The notes: generated by a model not told the origin, from the sequence alone. DNA of 64,000 nt from Candidatus Gastranaerophilales bacterium (GCA_944325655.1 CALVAW010000001.1:16651-80650); one strand, 5' to 3'. Numbered from the stretch's first letter, positions 42,581 through 52,441 are shown. Numbers and translations: made by a program.

Positions 42581-43606
42581 CTAAGAATTATACGTCTTAA
42601 ATACAGAATTTATTGTATCTTCAATTACTTTCGATATAGATTCCATTTCGGTTGAAATTGCTTTTTGCTCTGTATCTAATTGATTTAATTGCAATTCAAG
42701 ACTTCTATCTTCTTTTTGCAAGGTTTCTGTTTTTTGATTTATTCTCTCAACTTCTTTTTCATATAATTGTTTTTGATAATAATATTCATTCATAGCATCT
42801 TCATAAGAAGCCTGATCATCTTGAGAAGCAGTTGTTATTGAATATGTATTTCCGACTAAATCTTCTGCATCATCACACTCCAAAATTTGTATTGAAGTAA
42901 GTCTTCCACTTGAATCCTGTGTTAAAGCTGCCTTTGCCTGAACATTTTTTGTAACTTTTTGAGAACCTTGGTAATCAAAAGTATATGAACCATAATACAT
43001 ATTCTTACCGTCTACATTCTCAAAAACAGTTGAATCAAGGTCATTTTCGGATGTATAATAAGAAACGCCGTTTTTTGTATACATATAATACGTTCCGGAT
43101 GTAGCGCCTTGAGCTGCCATTATTGTTGAAAGCCCCTGATATTTTTCATAATCTTGAGTTATCTTCGTGATTGTTGAAGCCTCAGGATTATTTTCGTCAT
43201 AAGTATAAGAATCAACTCCGAATTGAAAATTCAAATAAGAATATCCGTTCGTGCCTTTTTGAGCCGTTATGACACTATCTTTTGCTGTATATGAATATGC
43301 TTTTGCAATTTCATTAACACAAGATAAGGATACATCATAATAACCTGCATATTTACCATCAATTATTTTTGTAAAGCTGTCCAATTGATAGCCTTCATAA
43401 GTAGAATCTAATGTATAAACTGTTTTTTGATAATCATTAACGGCAGGAGGTACCGGAACATCTAAATTGTTGTATTCATTATACAACCCCATCACTTCAT
43501 TAGATAATGCAACCCTCTGTTGATTTATTTGCTGCCCTTGATATTCCACATTGCTTTTCCTTGCGGTTAAGCCGAGAAAGCGGGCCTGACTCGCTGCTAA
43601 TCCCAT
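42581..43606 (-). CDS. Lineage-type protein with conserved coiled-coil ends
   Basis: 341 residues. The N-terminus MGLAASQARFLGLTARKSNV continues into a helix with Gln/Asn. The middle (70-260) is Tyr/Ser/Thr-rich and looks beta. The last 80 residues form a heptad coiled coil ending MESISKVIEDTINSVFKTYNS. The first and last segments resemble those of the 107-residue protein at 57527-57850 (MGLLIAQMRLAQINSYRSDL ... QQLQNSIQRSFGQ). No signal peptide. I know this N-terminal pattern only from uncharacterised Melainabacteria proteins. AAGGTG lies 6 bases upstream. Confidence 0.78.
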   Translation of the reverse strand: MGLAASQARFLGLTARKSNVEYQGQQINQQRVALSNEVMGLYNEYNNLDVPVPPAVNDYQKTVYTLDSTYEGYQLDSFTKIIDGKYAGYYDVSLSCVNEIAKAYSYTAKDSVITAQKGTNGYSYLNFQFGVDSYTYDENNPEASTITKITQDYEKYQGLSTIMAAQGATSGTYYMYTKNGVSYYTSENDLDSTVFENVDGKNMYYGSYTFDYQGSQKVTKNVQAKAALTQDSSGRLTSIQILECDDAEDLVGNTYSITTASQDDQASYEDAMNEYYYQKQLYEKEVERINQKTETLQKEDRSLELQLNQLDTEQKAISTEMESISKVIEDTINSVFKTYNS

Positions 43607-43694
43607 CTTGTCACCTTTTCCTTCGCATTTACATTTTCATTTACGGCAAATATAATATGTGACTTTAGATATATTATTTTTTTCTTTACATTTA

Positions 43695-43723
43695 TTAACA
43701 TTTTTTTATTTCCATATTATAAT
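43695..43723 (+). promoter_or_regulatory. Promoter of the nagA-like gene
   Basis: TTAACA (43695-43700), 17-base spacer, TATAAT (43718-43723). Predicted start near 43730, about 30 bases before the TTG start codon. Confidence 0.6.
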
Positions 43724-43760
43724 TTGTTTATAGATTAATGAATTACGGAAAAAAGTCAAT

Positions 43761-44657
43761 TTGAAAGATATTTTTTACATAGATAACCACATACACGGAA
43801 GCTTTGGAATAAATTTTAATTATGCAACTTATAATGAAATGAAATTTGTTCTAAAAGAATTGTATAAAAGAAATATCAAAGGAATCTGCCCGACTCTTGT
43901 CGGAGAAACTCCAAAAAATCTTCAAAAACAACTATCGCTATTTAAACAAATACAAAAAGAACAAATTAAAAATAAACAAAAAGAAACATACCTTATAGGA
44001 GCTCACATCGAAGGAACATTTATAAGCAAACAAAAAGCCGGAATTCAAGATAAGAATACTTTTCTTGTTCCGAGTATTGAAAATTTTAAAAAAATAGCGG
44101 GCGATTTCGAAGATATAATTAAAATAGTTACAATTGCTCCGGAAAATGACATTGATTTAATCGATTATTTAAATGATAAAAAAATAAAAACACAAGCAGG
44201 ACACGCTATAGGAGAAAACATAAAAAATTGTGTCGCAACAACACACCACTTCAATGCAATGAACCCCATTCATCACAGAAATCCTTCAATTGCTCTGAGC
44301 GGACTTATTGATGATGATATATATTGTGAAATAATAGCGGATTTAATCCACTTATCAAAAGATATTTTAAAACTTTGTTTTAAAATCAAACCTAAAAACA
44401 AAATACTTTTAATAAGCGACAGCTTACCCTCTTCAAATACAAATAAAGATGTAATTTTTTGCAATAAAAAAATAAATTCCAAAGGCAAAGACGAAAAAGG
44501 AACCTTAGCAGGTTCTTGTAAAACGCTTGATAAAATATGCGAAAAATTATACAAAGAAAACATATTAACAAAAGATGAAATCATACAGACGGCTTTTAAA
44601 AATCAGATAAAATACCTAAATCTTAAAAATAGAGAGATTGATATTTTAAATCAATAA
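43761..44657 (+). CDS. N-acetylglucosamine-6-phosphate deacetylase-like protein, short form
   Basis: 298 residues from TTG (only a stop and no other start lies upstream; GGAA is the nearest binding site). It contains the NagA metal and substrate elements: DNHIHG, GAHIEGTFIS (Glu ligand), QAGHAIGE, THHFNAMNPIHHRNP and LLISDSLPSS (catalytic Asp). The usual N-terminal beta-sandwich part (about 60 residues) is missing and the chain is about 80 residues shorter than E. coli NagA. Deacetylation of GlcNAc-6-P or a related sugar is likely, but the shortened form leaves this uncertain. Confidence 0.8.
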   Translation: MKDIFYIDNHIHGSFGINFNYATYNEMKFVLKELYKRNIKGICPTLVGETPKNLQKQLSLFKQIQKEQIKNKQKETYLIGAHIEGTFISKQKAGIQDKNTFLVPSIENFKKIAGDFEDIIKIVTIAPENDIDLIDYLNDKKIKTQAGHAIGENIKNCVATTHHFNAMNPIHHRNPSIALSGLIDDDIYCEIIADLIHLSKDILKLCFKIKPKNKILLISDSLPSSNTNKDVIFCNKKINSKGKDEKGTLAGSCKTLDKICEKLYKENILTKDEIIQTAFKNQIKYLNLKNREIDILNQ

Positions 44658-44709
44658 AAAATATGTTACACTATTGCTTGAAATTATGTTAACGGACACA
44701 GGAGAAAAA

Positions 44710-45189
44710 ATGAATAAAAAAGTTATATCAATAACTGCTTTTATATTAGCTTTCGGATTATTTGCAGGAGTCTGTGATTTTGCATTCGGAGAAACTTCAA
44801 GACAAGCAAAGCAACAAAATGAAGCAGAAAAAATAATAAACACAACACCCCTTGAAATTGTTGCAAATCCTCAAAAATATATGAATAGAACAGTTAAAAT
44901 GCAAGCTACTTTCGATAAATTTTCGACTTTAGGATTGGATTACAGTAAAGCAATGCGTCCAAGTGTTAAGTATATCGGGATTTTAATACAAAGAGACGAT
45001 GTAGTTGACCATAATATACCCTTATCGGAAATGAAACTATTTTTAAAAAAAGATGTAGCTGAAAAGTATATTGATTTAGAAACGGGAGATAAAATTGAAA
45101 TTACAGCAAAAGTATTTTCGATTTCATTAAACGATCCTTGGTTGGATATAAAAAATTTAACTGTGTTAAAAAAGGTGAAAAAGAATTAG
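44710..45189 (+). CDS. Secreted OB-fold-like protein
   Basis: 159 residues from the ATG at 44710, with AGGAG 7 bases upstream (an in-frame upstream ATG at 44674 is less likely). The signal peptide is KVISITAFILAFGLFAGVCDFAFG. The mature part reads TPLEIVANPQKYMNRTVKMQ, then TGDKIEITAKVFSI and DPWLDIKNLTVL, a small beta-barrel pattern like periplasmic OB-fold proteins. Function unknown. The next gene follows after 15 bases. Confidence 0.75.
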   Translation: MNKKVISITAFILAFGLFAGVCDFAFGETSRQAKQQNEAEKIINTTPLEIVANPQKYMNRTVKMQATFDKFSTLGLDYSKAMRPSVKYIGILIQRDDVVDHNIPLSEMKLFLKKDVAEKYIDLETGDKIEITAKVFSISLNDPWLDIKNLTVLKKVKKN

Positions 45190-45204
45190 CCTAGAACGGA
45201 AAAG

Positions 45205-47721
45205 ATGAACGAAAACAAAAAATATTTAACTATCCATGGACATTTTTATCAACCGCCCAGAGAAAATCCTTGGATAGAAGAAATAGAGATACAAGAAAGC
45301 GCAAACCCTAATCATGATTGGAATGAGAAAATTTCATGGCAGTGTTATGGTCCAAATGGCGCTTCAAGGATAGTTGACGGTAAAAATTCAATAATAGAAA
45401 TTTCAAACAACTATCAATACATGAGCTATAATTTTGGTCCAACTTTATTAAGCTGGATGGAAAAATATGATAAGGCCGCTTACAAAAGAGTTTTAGATGC
45501 CGACAGAAATTCACTTGAGCTTTATGACGGACACGGATGCGCAATAGCGCAAGTGTACAATCATATTATTATGCCTCTTGCAAACCAAAACGATAAATAT
45601 ACTCAAGTAATCTGGGGTTTAAAAGATTTTCAAAAAAGATTTAAAAGAAATTCAGAAGGAATTTGGCTCGCAGAAACCGCTGTTGATGCTCAAACCTTAG
45701 AAGTTTTAATAGACTGCGGGGTTAAATTTACCATACTATCCCCGCATCAAGCAAAATGCATAAATAAAATCGGAGAACACAACTGGCAAGACGTTTCTTG
45801 GGGAACAATTGATCCGTCACAACCGTACAGATATTTTGTCGAAGGGACAGACAAACAGAAATACATAGATTTATTCTTCTATGATGGCTCTATATCAAAG
45901 TCCGTGGCTTTCGACAACTTATTGCAAGACGGCAAAAAATTTGCATATCGTCTAAACGACGGCTATGTTGAATCAAGAAACAGATCTCAAATAATAAACA
46001 TAGCAACAGACGGAGAATCGTACGGACACCACACAAAATTCGGAGACATGGCCCTTGCTTATGTGTTAAGAGTCGGAGCTAAAAATTTAGGATTTGAAAT
46101 AACAAATTACGGTCAATATCTTGAAATATATCCGCCGCAATACGAAGTAGACATAAAACCCGTATCAGCCTGGAGCTGCTGTCATGGTGTCGGACGATGG
46201 ATGGATGATTGCGGATGTTCAACAGGTGCTCAACCGCATTGGAATCAAAAATGGAGAAAACCTCTGCGACAAGCAATGGACTATTTAAGAGACGAACTCA
46301 TAAAATTATGTTCTATTCAAGGCACAAAATACTATAAAGATTTCTGGGAAGCAAGAAACAACTACATAGATGTCATTTTAGACCGCAGCGAAGAAAGCGT
46401 TAATGAATTTTTTAAACAAAATGCAAAGAAAAATCTGACATCGCAAGAGAAAGTAAAAGCACTAAAATTAATGGAAATACAACGCTTTACACAACTGATG
46501 TACACAAGCTGCGGTTGGTTTTTTGCGGATATTTCAGGAATTGAAACGGTTCAAATTCTTAAATATGCATATAGAGCAATTGAACTTTCAAGTGAGTTTG
46601 TAAAAGTAAATTATGAAAAAACATTCTTATCTATCCTGCAAAAAGCAAAAAGTAATATAGCAGAATTCGGAAACGGAAAAGATATATACAATCGCTGGGT
46701 CAAACCATCATCCATAGGATTTGACAAAATCACAGCTCAATACGCAATCGAATCATCATTTGAAGACGGACAAAAAGAACCTCTAAAGAAAGAAGAGGAT
46801 TTATACTGTTTTAAAATTAAAAAGAACGGAAGCAAAAAATATATAAACCTAAACAATACTTTAAATTGCGGAAGAATTGAAATCACCTCAAAAATCACAT
46901 ACGAGAAAAAAGAAATGAGCTACATAATGCTCCAAACGCAAAATTATGACTTTTATTGCGCAGTTAAAGAGTATAAATGTTTAGATGATTACAATCTTGA
47001 GAAAAAAGAAATAACAAAAGCATTTTTAAAAGGCACAACCGTAGAAACTTTACAAACAATAGAATTGTACTACGGCAGCAGATTCTATTCTCTTAAAGAC
47101 ATACCAATGGATAAGAGAAAAACAATACTTGAAAATCTTATTTATTCAAGACTTGAAAAAGTCGGTCAAACCTACAAAGACCTGTACGACAGTTTATTAA
47201 CTCCAATAAGCTACTTAAACGACTTAGGTATGGATATACCTGAAAGCTTCAGAGTAAGTGCAAAATTTACACTTTTAGCAAACCTCACAAGATTACTGAC
47301 TCAAATCACAACTTATGCAGACAAACATAAAATACAAAAAATATTAGAAATCAAAAAATTAACAGACAAATTTAAAATTAAGTTAAACAATTCCAATGCA
47401 AAAGAAATCTTATCAAAAAGCTTGGCAAATCTGATTACTCAATTAAAAAATCATGTAACTTGCAAAAACACTCAAGAATTACTGCATTTCTTTGATTTAC
47501 TGGAAAAATTGCAAATAGAAACAAAAATAGATACCGCACAAAATATATTTTATGACATGTTTTGTTTGGACTTTGAAAGATTTTATGAAAAAACAAAAAA
47601 TTCCAAAGAAGAAAAAGATACGAGAAAATTATTACTAAATCTTCTCGAAATCGGAAGAAAACTAAACATAAATATGGACTTCTATCAAAATAAAATTGAT
47701 AGTTTAACAGGAAAAGTTTAA
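45205..47721 (+). CDS. Glycoside hydrolase family 57 protein with DUF3536
   Basis: 838 residues. The N-terminal GH57 domain has HGHFYQPPRENPW, SYNFGPTLLSWME, EGIWLAETAVD (Glu region) and ATDGESYGHHTKFGD (catalytic Asp region). The long C-terminal part is the helical DUF3536 type, with conserved SAWSCCHGVGRWMDDCGC and MYTSCGWFFADISGIE. GH57 enzymes are alpha-amylases, branching enzymes or 4-alpha-glucanotransferases; this subgroup is not characterised. Lack of a signal peptide suggests cytosolic glycogen-like polymer work. Binding site is poor (ACGGAAAAG). Confidence 0.88.
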   Translation: MNENKKYLTIHGHFYQPPRENPWIEEIEIQESANPNHDWNEKISWQCYGPNGASRIVDGKNSIIEISNNYQYMSYNFGPTLLSWMEKYDKAAYKRVLDADRNSLELYDGHGCAIAQVYNHIIMPLANQNDKYTQVIWGLKDFQKRFKRNSEGIWLAETAVDAQTLEVLIDCGVKFTILSPHQAKCINKIGEHNWQDVSWGTIDPSQPYRYFVEGTDKQKYIDLFFYDGSISKSVAFDNLLQDGKKFAYRLNDGYVESRNRSQIINIATDGESYGHHTKFGDMALAYVLRVGAKNLGFEITNYGQYLEIYPPQYEVDIKPVSAWSCCHGVGRWMDDCGCSTGAQPHWNQKWRKPLRQAMDYLRDELIKLCSIQGTKYYKDFWEARNNYIDVILDRSEESVNEFFKQNAKKNLTSQEKVKALKLMEIQRFTQLMYTSCGWFFADISGIETVQILKYAYRAIELSSEFVKVNYEKTFLSILQKAKSNIAEFGNGKDIYNRWVKPSSIGFDKITAQYAIESSFEDGQKEPLKKEEDLYCFKIKKNGSKKYINLNNTLNCGRIEITSKITYEKKEMSYIMLQTQNYDFYCAVKEYKCLDDYNLEKKEITKAFLKGTTVETLQTIELYYGSRFYSLKDIPMDKRKTILENLIYSRLEKVGQTYKDLYDSLLTPISYLNDLGMDIPESFRVSAKFTLLANLTRLLTQITTYADKHKIQKILEIKKLTDKFKIKLNNSNAKEILSKSLANLITQLKNHVTCKNTQELLHFFDLLEKLQIETKIDTAQNIFYDMFCLDFERFYEKTKNSKEEKDTRKLLLNLLEIGRKLNINMDFYQNKIDSLTGKV

Positions 47722-48348
47722 TTAACTGAAAATCTTCCTCTCCAAAACCGGAATGCCGTCTATTTCAAACATTATTGATGTTTTAACATCATCAATATAA
47801 TCATGTGCGAACATAGCAGCTATAATTGCCTCCAAAGCAGAAGCAGGAAGCATATTATCCGGCATTTGCGAAAACCCGTATTTTATTTTAAGAGAAGCTT
47901 GAAGATTTTTACAATCAATCGAAGTTCTGGATAAAAAATGTGAACTTAAACCATAAGAACGACGAAGTTGATTAATATCACACCTTATAACCGTTATTCC
48001 TCTCGCTTTAAGATTATTTATGGTATCTGAACATCTTCTGGAAACCCTATTTGTCCAATCATCTTTATTAATTTTAAAATTATCAAACAAGGCTTTATAA
48101 TTTTTACAATGTATTCGCCATTTTCCCTCAAGCATTCTATTGTCATAAGGAACACTGATAGCAACTGCAGAATTTTTAACATAAGGAGAAGTTTCAAAAA
48201 AATAATCTATATCTTGAGCATAGTAAAACTTATCAATTAAAACAATCTTTAAATTTCTGTCCAAAACACAAATAGAACTATCATAATTTGAAGAATTTGA
48301 TAATGAAACTCCTATAAAAAAATTTTCTTTGCTTGACAGATTCTGCAT
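47722..48348 (-). CDS. DUF429-like (RNase H fold) protein
   Basis: 208 residues from the ATG at 48348. Upstream codons to 48384 would add a hydrophobic stretch that overlaps the promoter of the divergent gene. IGVSLSNSSNYDSSICVLDR and VAISVPYDNRMLEGKWR, then RRCSDTINNLKARGITVIR, recall the DUF429 RNase H-like fold. It ends SALEAIIAAMFAHDYIDD, as in that family. TATACT lies 7 bases before the ATG and no binding site is visible. It is convergent with the GH57 gene (adjacent stops). Assignment is moderate. Confidence 0.6.
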   Translation of the reverse strand: MQNLSSKENFFIGVSLSNSSNYDSSICVLDRNLKIVLIDKFYYAQDIDYFFETSPYVKNSAVAISVPYDNRMLEGKWRIHCKNYKALFDNFKINKDDWTNRVSRRCSDTINNLKARGITVIRCDINQLRRSYGLSSHFLSRTSIDCKNLQASLKIKYGFSQMPDNMLPASALEAIIAAMFAHDYIDDVKTSIMFEIDGIPVLERKIFS

Positions 48349-48363
48349 AAACAAGAGTATAAT
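48333..48363. promoter_or_regulatory. Overlapping divergent promoters (ABC exporter / DUF429-like gene)
   Basis: Plus strand: TTGACA (48333-48338), 19-base spacer, TATAAT (48358-48363), start near 48370. Minus strand: TATACT (48361-48356), 7 bases before the ATG at 48348. The -10 hexamers share four base pairs, so the two promoters should exclude each other. Confidence 0.5.
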
Positions 48364-48394
48364 GAAACATAACATATTTTTCAAGGAATTTATT

Positions 48395-50155
48395 TTGCAA
48401 AGACATTTATTTAAAAAAATTATTGATAGATTTTACTATTCAAAAAGGCACAAATTCTATCTTCTTTTTATACTTTCACTTTTTGCAGGCATCTTTGAGT
48501 ATATGGGTTTGGTTTTTATTTTTCAATTTGTCTTATTTCTTTCAAATCCAAACAGCAATCACTGCTTAAAAATAATATCATTTTTTAACAAAAACCTGCT
48601 AATAACAAGTTTACCTAAAATCAGTCTCATTCTAGGGATTTGCACAATTTCAATTTATATATTGAAAAACATATATATGCTTTTCTTCACCAAAATCAAT
48701 AATTCAATCCTTGAAGACTTATCAACAAAAATAACTTCCAAAGTTCTTAAAAATTTAATACTGCAAGATTATATAACTATAAATTCTATTTCAAAATCAG
48801 AAAAACTAAATATAATTTCAAAAATAACAATAGTTATTTGGCAATATTGCTTAAAATACATAAACCTTATAACAAACATTTTAATAGCTTTGATTTTGAC
48901 GGCATATTTATTTATAAAATTTACCGCACCGGCAATTATAGCAGCATTATTTATTGCGACTTTAGCCTTTATTGAATACATATACCTTAAAAAACAATCA
49001 AACTATCAAAATATCAACTATCCAAAAAGCCATGATGAGCTTCATTCAACTCTTTTAACCGTCATTAATTCCTTTAAAGAAATTAAATTGAACAACAAAG
49101 AAAACTTTTTTATCAAAAAATTTGAAAAATCAATAAAAAATTACGCACGTCTTAATAAAGACAGAAATTTTAACGGCGTTTTTCATATATATTTTACCGA
49201 AATATCAATTATGCTTGCTTTTGGAGCAATTTTAGCGGTTTTATACCTGAGTTCCAATTTTGATAATTCAATAATATTAACATCTGTATGCACAATATGC
49301 GTTATAATACTACGTTTAACACCTGTTATAAACAGGGCTCAAAGCTGCCTTTATTCAATAAATTCAAACGAAAAAATAGTTAAGGAATTATTGGAATTCG
49401 ACAATAAATTTCAAAAAATTAACATACACAAAAAAACAGATAAAATTATGCCCTTTGAAGAAATTATTCTTAAGAACATATATTTTTCTTACAACAAAAC
49501 GGATGAAGGGCTGAAAAACATAAGTTTAAAAATAAAAAAAGGAGATTTTATAGGTATAGCAGGGCGAAGCGGAAGCTACAAAACAACTCTGGCACTAATC
49601 ATAGCAGGCCTGATTAAACCAAATGCAGGAGAACTGTTGGCCGACAAAACACCAATCACTGAAAACAATATCTCAAAATGGCAAAACAATATTGCATTTT
49701 TAGGACAAGAATTCGGTTTAATTTTTAATAAAATATACGAAAACATAGCTCTTAAAGAAAATTATGATGAAAACAAAATAAAAGAATTTATCAAAAATTA
49801 TGATTTAAGTCTGGATTTAAAAGAAAACAAATCAATAAATGAACTTTCAAGCGGACAAAAACAAAGAATAGCACTCTTGAGCGTTTTATATCAAAATAAA
49901 AATATAATAATATTAGATGAAGCTACCTCATCAATTGATGCTTTATCTGAAGAAAAAATCAACGAAATTTTATATGGTCTTAAAGGTAAAAAAACGATTA
50001 TATCAATAGCTCACAGACTTAAAACTCTCAAAAATTGTGACAAAATAATTTTTATAAACAAGGACGGAACTATTCAAACAGACTCTTTTGAAAATCTTAA
50101 AAAAACAAATGAAGATTTCAAGAAAATGTATTCATTTTCTGCTTTAGCTAACTAA
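48395..50155 (+). CDS. ABC exporter, fused membrane and ATPase domains
   Basis: 586 residues from a TTG at 48395, with AAGGAA 7 bases upstream. Six membrane helices fill residues 15-310 and the nucleotide-binding domain is at 350-586. Walker A reads GRSGSYKTT (390-398), with Tyr395 where the third conserved Gly should be. The signature is LSSGQKQR, Walker B NIIILDEATSS, and the switch His is in SIAHRL. The organisation resembles lipid/polysaccharide flippases such as MsbA or PglK. The substrate is unknown. It overlaps the convergent TPR gene by 8 bases. Confidence 0.9.
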   Translation: MQRHLFKKIIDRFYYSKRHKFYLLFILSLFAGIFEYMGLVFIFQFVLFLSNPNSNHCLKIISFFNKNLLITSLPKISLILGICTISIYILKNIYMLFFTKINNSILEDLSTKITSKVLKNLILQDYITINSISKSEKLNIISKITIVIWQYCLKYINLITNILIALILTAYLFIKFTAPAIIAALFIATLAFIEYIYLKKQSNYQNINYPKSHDELHSTLLTVINSFKEIKLNNKENFFIKKFEKSIKNYARLNKDRNFNGVFHIYFTEISIMLAFGAILAVLYLSSNFDNSIILTSVCTICVIILRLTPVINRAQSCLYSINSNEKIVKELLEFDNKFQKINIHKKTDKIMPFEEIILKNIYFSYNKTDEGLKNISLKIKKGDFIGIAGRSGSYKTTLALIIAGLIKPNAGELLADKTPITENNISKWQNNIAFLGQEFGLIFNKIYENIALKENYDENKIKEFIKNYDLSLDLKENKSINELSSGQKQRIALLSVLYQNKNIIILDEATSSIDALSEEKINEILYGLKGKKTIISIAHRLKTLKNCDKIIFINKDGTIQTDSFENLKKTNEDFKKMYSFSALAN

Positions 50156-50744
50156 ATGAATTATATACATCAAGAATTTTTTTTGCTTGTTTTGTCTTGT
50201 TTAATTCCTTATAGCAATATGCCAAATTATAATAAAAATCTTTGTTTTGCGGCTCCAGCTCTATCGCTTTTATTAAATTTTTCTTAGCAGAGTCATAATT
50301 TTTCAATTTAATTTGACAACAAGCAAGATTATAATATGCGCTTGCAAATGTTTTATTATATTTAATTGCAAGCTCAAAATTATTTGAAGCAAGTAAATAC
50401 GATTTCTTTTTAGCAAAAATACATCCAAGATTATAATATGCTTTATAGTATGTATAATTTTTGTCTAATGATTTATTTAGATTTTGTATTGCGACGTTGT
50501 CGCTTCCGCTCTCTTCTGCAATATTGGCCAAAAGAAGATAAATTTCTTCATTTTTTTCATTCACCGGCAAGTCATCCAGCAATTTTTGAGCTTCTTTAAA
50601 ATTATTCGTAGCATATAAAGCATAAGCCTGTTGTTTTATATCTTCAATATTGCTATTATTTTCTGCTAGTGCTATATTAGTAAGCGCAGCAATTAAATAT
50701 AAAAAAATAAAACATTTTTGATATATCTTTGCAGAAAAATTCAT
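50148..50744 (-). CDS. Secreted TPR-repeat protein
   Basis: 198 residues with a signal peptide (QKCFIFLYLIAALTNIALA). At least three TPR units are visible: YKAYYNLGCIFAKKKSYLLA, SAYYNLACCQIKLKNYDSAK and DFYYNLAYCYKELNKTKQAK. Such repeats scaffold protein complexes; here in the periplasm. No ribosome binding site is near the ATG. Confidence 0.85.
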   Translation of the reverse strand: MNFSAKIYQKCFIFLYLIAALTNIALAENNSNIEDIKQQAYALYATNNFKEAQKLLDDLPVNEKNEEIYLLLANIAEESGSDNVAIQNLNKSLDKNYTYYKAYYNLGCIFAKKKSYLLASNNFELAIKYNKTFASAYYNLACCQIKLKNYDSAKKNLIKAIELEPQNKDFYYNLAYCYKELNKTKQAKKILDVYNSFS

Positions 50745-50880
50745 AAACTAAATAACTTTCATCCCTTCAAACGGAAGCATTACAATAAAATAATACAATA
50801 AAACCTAACTTTTGTGTAGGATAAAATAAAAATTTATTTTTTATGTAGTATAATTACAAATAAACATCCACGGTAAAAAA

Positions 50881-52164
50881 ATGAACAACCTAGAAGAAAG
50901 AACACATATATACAGGGTTCCAATAAGACCCCAATACAGAAGAAGAAAACGCCCCAAGAAAAGCAATAATTCTTTAAAATTCATATTTTTTATTGCAGCT
51001 ATATGCTTTTTAACCTATTTCTTCATAAATCACCAATCAGAAATTAATTTTCTCTCAAACGAAAATTCAAAAGGACACAGTCCCATTGATATAAGTTTCA
51101 ATTTCTCTCCGCGCAGGCAAAATATACTCCTAATGGGAGTTGATGTCGCAACTAATTCAGAAAACCCCTTTAAAGGCAACCGTTCTGATACTATGCTTTT
51201 AATCAGCATAGCTCCCTACGGAAAAAATATAAATGTAATATCAATACCAAGAGATTCAAAAGTATATATAGCAGGAAAAAACAAAGCAGACAAAATCAAT
51301 CATGCTTTCGCATTCGGAGGTGCAAAACTTGCTGTACGAACTGTTGAAGAAGCATTCGGAGTCAAAATAAATAATTATGTCGCAATCTCCAATGAAGGCG
51401 TAATTAAAATGATAGACACCTTAGGTGGCTTGCCTATTTATATTGAAAAAAATATGAAATATGACGACTATTCCGCAAACCTTCATATTAATTTAAAACA
51501 AGGAAATCACATATTATCAGGAAAACAAACAGAAGGCTACTTAAGATTCAGACACGATTCATACGGCGATATAGGAAGAATAAGAAGACAACAATGGTTC
51601 TTTAATGCACTTTTGGAAAGACTTAAAGATCCTACAGTAATAGTGAAATTACCCGAGCTGTTAAAAATAATTCCTGAATATATCCAAACTGATTTATCGG
51701 CATACGACCTTGCAAAATATGCCGGAATAGCTAAAAATGTTGATACTTCAACCATACAAATTGCAACAATACCCGGCTCTCCTTCAACAAAAGGAATAAT
51801 AAGCTACTGGATAATAGATCCGATTAGAACGCAAGAATTAATAAACAAAATGGTTTACAGAAACAAAACAGACATAGATTTAAAAGAATTAAATGTAGGT
51901 ATATTATATGCTGACGCAAAAGAAAACACTGCTAATCTTTTAAAACAAGAGCTTGAAGCACAAGGTATAGAAAATATTAAAATGCAGCCAACAAACTCTG
52001 CGTCAAAAAATTACATAGCAATACATAATCTTGATATTGCAGGCGAAGTCATTAATGACCTTAAAAAAACCATACCTGAAATCAAAGACAAACACACAAT
52101 CTATGACCCCATAGGAATTAATCGTGCGGGTAAAGATTTTACAATTATGATTTCAGACCTATAG
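50881..52164 (+). CDS. LytR-CpsA-Psr (LCP) family protein with LytR_C domain
   Basis: 427 residues. A basic cytosolic tail (RRRKRPKKSNNS) and one transmembrane helix (FIFFIAAICFLTYFFI) come first. The LCP domain (about 78-240) has NILLMGVDV, NRSDTMLLISI, ISIPRDSKVYI, KINHAFAFGG, YLRFRHDSYGDIGRIRRQQ. Its Arg and Asp residues bind the polyprenyl diphosphate. A LytR_C domain (about 325-427) follows. LCP enzymes transfer glycopolymers from undecaprenyl diphosphate to peptidoglycan or other acceptors. TATAAT lies at 50848-50853. Confidence 0.93.
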   Translation: MNNLEERTHIYRVPIRPQYRRRKRPKKSNNSLKFIFFIAAICFLTYFFINHQSEINFLSNENSKGHSPIDISFNFSPRRQNILLMGVDVATNSENPFKGNRSDTMLLISIAPYGKNINVISIPRDSKVYIAGKNKADKINHAFAFGGAKLAVRTVEEAFGVKINNYVAISNEGVIKMIDTLGGLPIYIEKNMKYDDYSANLHINLKQGNHILSGKQTEGYLRFRHDSYGDIGRIRRQQWFFNALLERLKDPTVIVKLPELLKIIPEYIQTDLSAYDLAKYAGIAKNVDTSTIQIATIPGSPSTKGIISYWIIDPIRTQELINKMVYRNKTDIDLKELNVGILYADAKENTANLLKQELEAQGIENIKMQPTNSASKNYIAIHNLDIAGEVINDLKKTIPEIKDKHTIYDPIGINRAGKDFTIMISDL

Positions 52165-52257
52165 ATATTAAAAATACACTGTTTATACTATAAATTTTCG
52201 ACTGAAACTGTTCTTAAGGTTGATTTAATTAATTGAACAATATAAGAAAATCAAATT

Positions 52258-52440
52258 ATGTTGTGCAGTCAAAATGAAAAATGTTTACTAAAATTTATGT
52301 CGGGAATTGACGAAACTCCCGTAAAAAATGAGCTGTATGAATTAATCTATAAACTTGGAATTAAACTCGAATTTAAAGATAATAATCCGGTATATAAAAT
52401 AATTGATGAGCTTACTTATGATTTTATAAACGGAAAATAA
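52258..52440 (+). CDS. Small acidic hypothetical protein
   Basis: 60 residues, MLCSQNEKCLLKFMSGIDET then a helical, Lys/Glu/Tyr-rich body. It stops 1 base before the ATG of the diguanylate cyclase, which suggests translational coupling. Initiation signals are poor. It may be a regulator or partner of the cyclase. No family recognised. Confidence 0.5.
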   Translation: MLCSQNEKCLLKFMSGIDETPVKNELYELIYKLGIKLEFKDNNPVYKIIDELTYDFINGK

Positions 52441-52441
52441 A

